From Saccharomycopsis fibuligera x Saccharomycopsis cf. fibuligera (Eukaryota; Ascomycota; Saccharomycetes; Ascoideales; Saccharomycopsidaceae), in NCBI GenBank assembly GCA_001936135.1, contig CP012811.1, positions 2,046,001-2,110,000 on the forward strand: a DNA stretch of 64,000 nt. Direction: 5' to 3'. A model generated the notes under the pieces. The model was not told where the DNA came from and searched no databases. It saw nothing but the letters and a program-made list of their open reading frames with translations. How positions within the stretch are numbered: the first letter of the stretch is position 1; every line of letters begins with the position of its first letter. Of this stretch, positions 32,074 through 41,400 are shown piece after piece. The position numbers were made by a program, and so were the translations under genes.

Positions 32074-32433
32074 TATTGCTATTTCCTTTGCTGAAGCATG
32101 CCTTGGAGTAACCCCATGGCTTCAGTCATTCCGCATAGAGTCTAGGGACAACAGCCAAGTAGAAGAAAAGCGGTTGAAATGACAGCAGCATCTCCTTTAT
32201 GTTTGTGTAACGATTGATGTTGACGGCTGCATAGCCACCAGAAATGCGGTATACGCAGATGTATTGATTATATAAGTCAGCAGAACTATAATAAGCGCGC
32301 TGGAACTATACACGTTCATCATGAATTATATTACATTGTCTTCATAACCTGACAAATATACTAAAATACACGTTAGACAAAAAATTACAATTAAACCCAT
32401 TATCAAAACCTTCCATCACAGCACAATTTTCGG
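32074..32433. other. Short intergenic region between the four-exon gene and CHS3
   Basis: About 360 bp lying upstream of CHS3 and downstream of the four-exon gene, so it must contain the CHS3 promoter and the 3' end of its neighbour. Nothing distinctive is seen. Confidence 0.5.
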
Positions 32434-33372
32434 TCACCAGTACCCAAGCTTTTTGGCAAGCTTCCGCTTCTTCTTTAGTTCGTATGCAGCAAGCCTTTCA
32501 TCTCTGACCTCAACCACTATTCTTTTCCTTTCTGAATTAACCCTTAGCTTTTCCAACTCTCGTTCTTTTCTTTTCTCGTTGCGAAAGAATCGCCTTTCGT
32601 CTCTTCTTCGTTTTCGTTCTGCACGTTTCTCCTGAATCCGCGATTTGCGGTTTTGCTTGGAAAAATTGCGGTATCCTTTGAATAACCCTCCTTGTTCTTC
32701 TCGTATCTGCTGGGCTATTTTTCTTGACTGCTCAGAAATGTCTGAATTGTTAGTCAATAAAACGAATCAGTCTTTTATAAAAAAAAAAAAAAAAAAAAAA
32801 ATAATAAAAATCACTAGAATGATTTCGCGTGAACATACCTTTCGCAAGCTGAGCTGTTTTTGCATTGGAGAGTTTAGTGATGTCAATTCTGAAAATATTG
32901 ATGGTGTCATTAGCTTCTGCATCTTGTATTCGTCTTTTGCGCTCTTCTTCTTGCCGCTGTTGTTGTTTCTGTTCCTTTATCCATCGTCTTAATCGTTTGT
33001 TAACTTCTCTGTGGTCTTTGTATCTAATGTAAAGTGCTGTAACTTTGTTAGTAATCTAAAGTTTGTGACTGCACTGGATACTCTGACATAAGATTAAGTG
33101 AGACTCGTACTTGTAAAACATTTCTTTTGTAAATCAGATCTCAAAATACGTACATTTAATGTGCAAGAAACCCTTTTGCTTATTCAACTGACGCTCCATA
33201 AGGTGATGCTGTCGTTGTGCTTCATTGATAGCTATATTTGTTTTCCACTGTTAGTAAAAAAAGTTATGGGACTTAACAACATACTTAGTTCTGCTGATAC
33301 AGGCTGATAAAAACAAAAGTGGTCATACATACCATTGATGATTCCGTTTCTTAGTCGAGCTTGAGTTGACAT
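32434..33372 (-). CDS. Four-exon gene for a 207-aa basic coiled-coil-like protein
   Basis: Exons at 33372-33333, 33231-33154, 33036-32839 and 32741-32434 join to 624 nt (207 aa plus stop) in one frame. Donors are GTATGT, GTACGT and GTATGT; branch sites are TACTAAC, TACTAAC and GACTAAC; acceptors are ATAG, ACAG and TCAG. The product starts MSTQARLRNGIINAINEAQR, is highly charged and almost entirely helical by composition, with Glu/Arg/Lys-rich stretches (QQQRQEEERKRR; KRAERKRRRDERR) and a C-terminus ending KKLGYW. No domain is recognised; the composition would suit a nuclear or RNP-associated factor, but that is a guess. Without splicing only the last exon looks like an ORF. The consistent exon phases (every junction after the first codon base) and branch points make the model strong. 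Confidence 0.85.
32742..32838 (-). other. Intron 3 of the four-exon gene (97 nt)
   Basis: Donor GTATGT at 32838, branch GACTAAC at 32755-32749, acceptor TTCAG ending at 32742. It contains a long pyrimidine run on the coding strand (A-run at about 32780-32800 on the plus strand). Confidence 0.86.
33037..33153 (-). other. Intron 2 of the four-exon gene (117 nt)
   Basis: Donor GTACGT at 33153, branch TACTAAC at 33053-33047, acceptor TTACAG ending at 33037. Retention gives a stop within eight codons of the donor. Confidence 0.86.
33232..33332 (-). other. Intron 1 of the four-exon gene (101 nt)
   Basis: Donor GTATGT at 33332, branch TACTAAC at 33256-33250, acceptor ATAG ending at 33232. Retention would end in the TAG formed at the acceptor itself. 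Confidence 0.88.
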
Positions 33373-34778
33373 TATTGTTATTGTTATTATTGCTATTATT
33401 TGGATATTGTCAGAAATGGGATGTTGGAATCAATAAACTTCAAAGTCAAGGGGGAATCGTGGGGGCAGTGTGTGGTCAGGAAAAATCTAAGGAATATTGA
33501 GAATGTATTTAATATGGGCTCTAAAAACGGTCGAGTTGACTGAATATGTTTGAGTTGTAAGATATTTGAAAGATCGAATGTATGCGAATCGTTTGTTTGG
33601 CTGTGATTGACTGTTTGGCTATCTATATTTGTCTATATTTGTTGTTGTGAGATGCGTTGATGATGTGCTGCGTATTGTGGTGGAGAAGAACTCGTAAATG
33701 ACATGTTCTGAGCCAAGTAAATCGAGTTTAAGGGCAATAGAGTAACAAAAGCAGAAAATACAGCTCTGGTCGAAGGTACAGAATGGAAGTAAAACAAGAT
33801 GGAGAAACCAGGATATAAATAAATAGAGAAGCAGCAGCAGCAGCAGCAGCGGCCAGCAGAAAATGGCCGAGACGAAGCGCCAAAATTTCTGGCGATCCTC
33901 AATTCTGGGGGAAAAAGCCCAGAATCAGTGAAAGCGCAACGCAAACCAGCCCATAGCCAGCCAGCCTCAGCCTAATTTAAATTAAACATCAGCCATGGCT
34001 GCTGCACATCTGCGACAAACTGGCATATCGCTTCAGAAACGATCCGTCTCTGCTATTGCTTTTGACCATCTATAAGTGGGCTATATAGTTGTGCTATAGC
34101 CAAGCATCTCCATTCTGTGAACCTCAAATATGGATAACTCCCCTCGGGCACACACCGGTTCACATCACATGCAGCATACATAACCAAAATATTATACAGC
34201 TACATATAGTCGTAATTGACCATGTATTGACTGAAGCATTATGCAGTTATAGCTCAAATACACCAACTTCTTGGTCTCTGAATATTTCGTCTTCGGGTAT
34301 GTCGGCACATTTTCTGGTACTACATAGACTTTCAAAGTGGTCCTCGAAGCCTTTGTGCAGCATTTCTGTTGCAATTGCAGATTTGTTTCAGAATGGATCG
34401 TGATCATCGGCTTCTTGTCAAAGCTATATAGCCATAACCAAACAGCAGATGTTTTAGAAATCAACGCTCTTAACTTTTAAAAGAAAGAAAAGCATAAAAA
34501 AACAAACACACCATAATAAAAGGGAGTAAAAATATGTATAAAACAAAACAAAACAGAAATACCATTATCAACGAAAGAAGCGCTAACTGCTCCAATATCT
34601 ACAAGCGCAACGTTCCCCGTCTCCGAAATCAAACGATACGAAAGCGATTATTACAATAACATTTATATTATCAAATTAAACATTTCATTCGTTCAAAATG
34701 CTATTATTGAAAGTATTAGGGGAGTGAAAAATCCTCATTTTCCTTATCATGCAAAAGCAAAAGTTTAGTGAATAGCTA
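33373..34778. other. Intergenic region between HCR1 and the four-exon gene
   Basis: About 1.4 kb, upstream of the four-exon gene and downstream of HCR1. It has a TTATTG repeat just upstream of the four-exon start (33371-33400) and a CAG-type trinucleotide run near 33832-33850. Short overlapping ORFs on both strands carry no recognisable features. Confidence 0.5.
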
Positions 34779-35594
34779 TTACATAAAATCGTCGTCATCG
34801 TCAAAATCGTCGTAGTTGGTGGTATCAGTGAAATCTTCCTTCTTGAATCCACCTCCGAGATTCACTTTACCTTTACCCTTCTTCTTACCAGCACCTCCCA
34901 CAGCAGTACCACCAGCCTTAGCTAATCTCGCTTGTCTTTCGGCTCTTTCTTTTTCCTTAACCACCACATTCAAAGTACTAATCACTTTTCTAATATTCTC
35001 CACACTCATTGGCTTGGTCATGTCTCTGATCAAGTCAATAGCCAAGGCACTACTGTAGTTCACGAGACTTTCTTCGGCAAATTCATTAAATACTCCAGAT
35101 AATTCTTTTCTTAATCTTTGGTAATCTTGTTTGCTTTGAGGTTGGAACAATGGATGTTCAGTAAGTGGAGTGTCAACGGTAAGGGTCTGGCTAGCTTTAG
35201 CAGCAGCAGCGGCTTCTTGTTCAGCTTTAAGGGCCTTGGCTCTAGGATGTTCTTCAGCAACGCCTAATCCGCCAAACAAGTCAGCTGCATTATTCAAATC
35301 GGCTTCCAATTCAGCCTGTTTTAACAATTGCTTACGTTTAGCAGGATCAACACTGTCCAATTGCTTAGCGTAGGCTGCCTTTTCGGCCTTTTTTCTTTGT
35401 TCTTCTTCCTTCTTTTTGTTTTCGGCTTCTTTCTTCTTTTTCAATTCTTCTGCTTTCTTCTTTTTCTCTTCATCTTCATCAACATCCCAGGAGTCGCCAT
35501 CCAATAATGGCTCATCGTTTTCGTCTTCCCAGTCAGCAACAACTGGTGTGTCTTTCCCAGTAGGAACATCAAAGTCTTCGTCATCCCAACTCAT
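34779..35594 (-). CDS. HCR1: Translation initiation factor eIF3 subunit j
   Basis: A 271-aa protein matching yeast Hcr1/eIF3j in length (265 aa), start and layout. It begins with the acidic [11 protein letters not shown] motif and a [16 protein letters not shown] segment, which contacts other eIF3 subunits in the family. A Lys/Glu-rich helix ([13 protein letters not shown]), a central [27 protein letters not shown]-type region, a basic Gly/Lys patch ([17 protein letters not shown]) and an acidic end [10 protein letters not shown] follow. eIF3j sits near the 40S decoding centre, promotes mRNA and eIF3 binding, and has roles in ribosome recycling. Start: the only sensible ATG, 35594. No intron. 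Confidence 0.96.
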   Translation of the reverse strand: MSWDDEDFDVPTGKDTPVVADWEDENDEPLLDGDSWDVDEDEEKKKKAEELKKKKEAENKKKEEEQRKKAEKAAYAKQLDSVDPAKRKQLLKQAELEADLNNAADLFGGLGVAEEHPRAKALKAEQEAAAAAKASQTLTVDTPLTEHPLFQPQSKQDYQRLRKELSGVFNEFAEESLVNYSSALAIDLIRDMTKPMSVENIRKVISTLNVVVKEKERAERQARLAKAGGTAVGGAGKKKGKGKVNLGGGFKKEDFTDTTNYDDFDDDDDFM

Positions 35595-36256
35595 TGTATT
35601 TGAATTAGTATTAATGTGTTGTGGTTATGGTCTATAATATGCGTGTGCCTTTGACAGAATATGTCTTGAAACCAGAGATCAAATAGTGCAACGAATTCAA
35701 TTGACTTTTGTTAACTCAAACCCTCATCCGTTTTTCACCTTCGTGAGGCAGCTAGAGGAAAAAAAATTAGCGATTGAGATTTTGTGGTTGCCCGGCAACA
35801 TTAGCAGTCAAAATCTTTCCGCACCACGGATCCGGATATGCATCAGTGAGGATGCGGATGCGGATGCGGATGCGGCCATACAAATTTCTTGATAGATTCA
35901 CAGCTAAATTAACAGAACAAACCAAACCATAGCATAAATTAAACGAAAACAAACATAGTGGAAACCAGAATATAAGTGAAAGAATCGAAAGGTTACAAAA
36001 AAAAAAAAACAGCAAGTAAAAGAAACAAAAAAAAAAAACCAACAAAAACCGGAACTTGAAGAAGAGCAAAAAAAAAAAAAAAAAAAAAAAAAAAGGAAGG
36101 CAGCAGGGGAAATATACTGCAGATTATAAGTGAACAGCTAAAGAGAAATGATATCTATGAAATACTAATCTCTCAGTAAGCTATCTCGAGCTGGTAAGAT
36201 GTTTTGTTGGTATGCAAACCATATTTAATAAAATCATAACGAGAAAAATTGTAATA
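35595..36256. other. Intergenic region upstream of HCR1
   Basis: About 660 bp. It contains a GATGCG hexamer repeated four times at 35851-35874, an A-run of 27 nt at 36068-36094 and shorter A-runs at 35999-36010 and 36030-36038: poly(dA:dT)-rich promoter DNA for HCR1, which also holds the 3' end of the secreted-protein gene. Confidence 0.6.
35851..35874. repeat. GATGCG hexamer tandem repeat, four units
   Basis: Four perfect hexamers about 260 bp upstream of the HCR1 ATG, in an otherwise AT-rich promoter. Confidence 0.85.
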
Positions 36257-36859
36257 TCACTGATCTAGCACCATATAGATGTTAGAACAGCCAATTTGAT
36301 AGGATGCAAACGGTTCATCAAAATTTTTTATCCATTCATCATTTTCAAATTCATCGCTGTGCACTCTCACGTACTGGCTGAAGTGAGAACAGTGTTCTTT
36401 TCTAAACAATTTAACTGCACAAAACACAGACTCGGATTTTTGGAAATTGGCCTTGTTTATCTGGATCCAAAAAGATTCTTTGGACATAGATTGACATTCG
36501 TTCAAATATTCATTGTTAAGTCGCGAGTAATTGATCACCAAATCTTTGGAAGTTTTCTCCTGATTGTAGTCAAGAGTGTCAAAAGTTGATATCAGTATGG
36601 TTTTGTTTTTCGATGGACTGGCCTTTATCACATGCTGCTGGTATTGCTTGCCAATTTGTTCGCTATCATCACCATCATTAAGTCTATTTTTGGTGTACTT
36701 TGCACTAGCTTTCTTGTAATAGTAATCATTGATGCTATCCATATCCACAGTGGTTTTGACACTATTACTGATCTCCCAATCAAACGCACCGGTTGGGGCT
36801 TGGACGGCAACGTGACTAAAAAGCCCCACCAAAAGTAACATAGGCAGTAATAACAACAT
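36257..36859 (-). CDS. Small secreted protein of unknown function (200 aa)
   Basis: The product opens with a textbook signal peptide: MLLLLPMLLLVGLFSHVAVQA, then PTG. The mature part has four cysteines (NEC, VFC, EHC, IGC), all in the last 85 residues, which could form two disulfides, and two N-glycosylation sequons (NKT and NYS). There is no GPI-anchor-like hydrophobic tail and no transmembrane segment after the signal. I do not recognise the family. The strong signal peptide and paired-cysteine pattern support a genuine secreted or vacuolar/ER-lumen protein. Start: first ATG, 36859. Confidence 0.75.
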   Translation of the reverse strand: MLLLLPMLLLVGLFSHVAVQAPTGAFDWEISNSVKTTVDMDSINDYYYKKASAKYTKNRLNDGDDSEQIGKQYQQHVIKASPSKNKTILISTFDTLDYNQEKTSKDLVINYSRLNNEYLNECQSMSKESFWIQINKANFQKSESVFCAVKLFRKEHCSHFSQYVRVHSDEFENDEWIKNFDEPFASYQIGCSNIYMVLDQ

Positions 36860-38457
36860 ATTCTTTTAATTTTGACGATATCTCTTTGACTATCACTTGA
36901 TTATGATCTAAATTTGTGTAAATTTTGATAACCAGGATCTTTGCAAAATACAACTCTTTGATTTATATACAGCCAGAGAAGAAGAAGAAAAAAGAACAAG
37001 AGTAGAATGGCTTCGAGGGAAAAATCCGACACGCAGCTAGGGGGGAAACAATAGCTATTTAAACACTTTGCCAATTGTATTGCTGCCGCACCATGCAGAG
37101 CACCGCACAGGAAAGCGTTGCAACGTACAGACTGCATATGCTATCTTCTCAATCTTTTCAATTCTTGTCAAATTAATCAAATTTGATTCTTTTCTTTCAA
37201 AATCTCCTCGTCTTCTGTTTTTCGCGCTGACAGACTCCCAGCACAGACTTCTTCCACAACACCTGAGCCTCAGCCGTGCCTTTCGTTCCAGCTGGCGTTC
37301 TTTGGAAAGACGCTTTATTGGTACTCGTGGTCTTTGTAGCGCGGCGGTCGGTCAAGTATTAGTATCCCATCCGAGGTTAACAGGCAGATAACCTTTCAAG
37401 AAAGAAAAATTTTCTTCTCTCGACTCAAGTCCACATCAAGCCCATCAGTCATGTCGCCCAGTGCAGCAAGAATGGCCATATTTTATTTTCTGTTTTATTG
37501 TTTTCTTTTGTTGAATACTTCTGCTATTGTCTCGGGGTATTGTCTCTTGCATCTTCTGCGCTGCTACTATTATTCCTCTATTATTTCCTAGTGTCTCGTC
37601 TTTTCTTTTTTTTTCTTTCTTTCTTTTTCTTTTTTTTCCCTTTAATTTCCTTTTTCGCCATCTCATCTGCTTTTTGTTTCTCGAAAATTTCCCGGTGCAT
37701 ACTATATAAGCCATAGCATACTAATTGGCTTTTCCTGAGCGAATTTCACTGGGAGCTTGATCTCGATTTGGCATATTGGTGCTGGAATATATTTCCGCTT
37801 TGGGCGAAAGCCTACATTGCAATTGATTATTTGTTTAGCAGCGCTGCAGACGTGACTTCGTAATCAAACGCAGCTTGTGTTCTATTTTTAAAAAAGGTCT
37901 CATGTCCGTCCGTATCCGTAATTGGCATACCAAAAGGAATCCAGAAAAACGCGTCTTACGCATTCCTGCAATTATGGACATAAACAATCACTGATAACTG
38001 TTGACAGATACTATCCAGTTTACCAGTGGTAATCTTGTTAGTCTGAAAAATTTCAATACTACAAATTCAAATATAACGCTATATGGTATACAACTCAGTC
38101 CACAGGCTCCCCGAAATCTCCAATTAATGAATGAAAAACTACACAAAAAAATACAATTGAGAAAAGAACCGCTTCATGTGGACACATAGGCTAACCAAAA
38201 AATAAGAACTCCTGACTCTAATGTGTAACTGCTTACAACAGAAAGTAACTGGTTGAAAAAAAAAAAAAAAAATCTAAAACTTTGTGAAGTCTAGTAGTGC
38301 TACAATGCAAAGATTGCGTTAGTAGGAGTCATGTAAAATACTAATTTGGCACGCACATACAAACACACTAAATATATACCGAGATTGAATAAAATTAGTT
38401 AAATTAAAGAAAAGTAACAATGTAGACTAGACTATATAAAAATGAAAAGCATACCAT
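36860..38457. other. Intergenic region between the Zn2Cys6 gene and the secreted-protein gene
   Basis: About 1.6 kb, upstream of the secreted-protein gene and downstream of the Zn2Cys6 regulator. A pyrimidine microsatellite (TTTC-type) lies at about 37595-37650 and an A-run at 38255-38270. Small ORFs here are compositional artefacts of these runs. Confidence 0.5.
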
Positions 38458-41400
38458 TTATTGCTCATTCCAATAAATCCCGCTCATGGAAAGAGGGTCA
38501 AGTTCTAGAAGATTTAAAATCAAATCATCAGCGTTAGGATTCTGGTTCATACCGCTATTGGTCTGTGTCTCCATTGCTGTCGCTGTTGTTACCGGCGATT
38601 CTGTTGGAATTACTACATTGCTCAGCAACCCACTATTAGGTCCATTATGACTATGGTCATGATTTTGTGTATGTGTATTATTATTATTTTCAGCATCGTT
38701 TCCGGCAATTGTAGCAAGTCCATCACTGTTATCATCCACGTTGTTGCTCAATGCACTACCACTACTGAATAAGTTCGGCACTCCAGTAGGTGTCAAATTT
38801 GTCGCGAAAAGCAGTTGGACTGGGTTTCCCAATCCAGATTCGTTGATACTACCTGTATCAATGCCAGAAACTGTACCAGAGCCAGAAACACCGATGGATA
38901 CGTTGGCATCTTTGTTGGATCCACCGCCAGTGATACCGGCCACTTCGTAACCTGAACTGCTGTTGCTAACGTTGTTGTCCTGTTGCGGACTGGTGTTGAT
39001 ACTGTTACCGAAAATGCTATTGCTAGTATTAGCGCTATTATTATTGTTTGTGTTATTCATATTCCCATACAACGCATTACCGTAATTCGAATCTGTCCCA
39101 TTGTTATAGGTCGACTTTGAAATACCCAAACCACCGTTACCAACAATTGCACCACTAGTGGCATTAACGTTAACATTATCACTAGTAACGCCAGAATTAT
39201 TAAACTTTGGACCTTGAGATAGAGTAAAGAAAGTTTGTTTCAATGATGGAATTGATGAAGTGAAATCAATATCCGGCACATTGAGCACCGAGCTAGGTTG
39301 CAAAATCGACTCAATTGTGCTAGTATTAATGCTGAGATTTTCACTGCTATCATTTCCATTCCCACTGTTGCGTTTAGGTATATTTCCAGTTGTGTTTAAA
39401 ACAGTAGATGGGGATGGATCGGCATTACTATTGCCATTGCCATAACCAACACAGCCAGTATTGCCAGCCCCACCAACAGTAAAAAATCTGTCATTATTTG
39501 CCATTGGGTAAGTAGGCGTCCTTTGCATACTATTCAGGTTCGTGGAACGCATGTCAGAAGTTGAATGATGTACTTGTCCTGCTCCTGGCCCTGGCAGCAG
39601 TATATTGCCGCCCCATGTGTGGCTCATGTAGGCACTGGCCATGTCAGCGAGGAGACGATCATTTGGCATACCACCACTAAGAGCTGGAAATGGAGGATCT
39701 TTGGAGAATTGCGGTAACTTCTGCTGTTGCTGGGTTTGTGACTGTGAACGTGATCGCGAATGATGTGAAAATTGTTGCTGTGCCAAATGCTGAGGCCGTA
39801 GGTTTTGTTGCGCTGGTGGATGCAGTTGCGGTTTTAAATCATGTTGAATTGACTGAGTTTGTTGCGGAGGATGGGTATTTGATTGGCGACGACCATGATT
39901 ATTTTCTTCAGTGTAAGTTTTCTGCACTGGTAATGAGTAAGATGATCGATGTTTGGTATTTTCAGCTGCACTATTTTTATTATCAGATTTGGAAGAATCA
40001 ACATCATCATGCTTGCTCGAATCAGTGGAGTTGCGCTTATTGTATTCAAAAACATGAGTAGTGGTGAGAATAGCCATATCGTTCTTGTGTTCAATTGATT
40101 TCACAAACCGCTGTACCTTTTCATCATGGTCAACATCATAGCTGAAACTGTCCTTCAAATTAGCAATACAAAGCAAAATCAATCTCCGATTGAAAATATC
40201 TTTTACCTCGTGTTTAATTCTTTCAGTGGGGAAGTACAGCTTTGACAAACAGTAAATGTAACAATCAATCATCAAATGTATATCTGCAAGCTTCTCAAAA
40301 AAACATCCTTTTTGTTTTTCCGAAGGGCTATTAATATTCTGCATGAATACTGTGAAATAAGCGCCATTCATATAATTGATGCACCAGTAAATGGCATGGT
40401 GTTGCTTGCTAAACGTTGAAATCGATAACCTCATTATATTTCTTGCCGCTTCAAGGCTCAACCGCTTATATGACTTTACCTTTGCTTCAAGCAGTTCTTT
40501 AAGCTCATCAAAACCCATCAGAGAGCTGTTGCTTATTGATTGGAGAAGCTCATCATCTTTGTAAATGATTGAACATGTCCGGTTAGCAATTCGATGCGAC
40601 TTCATCAAGTGATAGTAGAATTTAAATTTTGACAAAGTTATCAGCGCTGAACTCACTTGGTCAGCATCATTGAACTCCTCCACATAGTAGCCGTTAAATG
40701 TCATTTTAACATCGTTCAACAGGTAATTGTGATCCTCAAAACCATCAGAAATATCGCCACTGCTACTTGTTCTTCTTTTCTTCAGTTTAGGTTGCTGCTG
40801 CTGCTGCTGCTGCTTCTTTTCATTAGTCTTGTTCGTTTTGGAAAAAAGATTTTCAATCTCCTCACTTTCGGGATCTATGTATTGATACATGGAAATATCC
40901 AAACATACTCCAGGACGAATATTTTCCGGCAACATTTGACTCCATTTCTCAAAATTTTCAGCTTGATCGTTCACTTTATCCAAAGCAGCAAAAAGTTTAG
41001 GCAAAAAATCCTTACCTAATTCTGCTGCTTTGCCATCCTTGCTGCGAGGCACTGATTGTAGCACGTTATTCAAATAAATATCCTTAGAAAAAGATTCAAT
41101 TAGCCTTGAAACACAATAAGTGTAAAAGTACACCAATATAAGAAATCCACGGAAACTCTTCTGAGCAAATTGATGCAAAACTTGAAAAAATTTTCCAACA
41201 TCAGAAATTTCATGCTTGCTGCCTATATGAATAGTGTCTAATGCTGCTAATTCATCATCACAACGAGTATTGTTTTCTCTGCAATACAGATTCACTGCAA
41301 ATTTTGTCAAATTGACAAACCCGTTTTCATGGATAATATCCTTATTAGTGAAATGACTTGGTTTCTCCAACGTTGAAGCAATATCTTTATCAAAAATGTA

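Noticed and set aside
38318-38324. TACTAAC on the minus strand downstream of the Zn2Cys6 gene
   Set aside because: The nearest GTATGT donor is only about 30 bases before it, too close for a yeast intron, and it lies after the stop codon with no exon to join.
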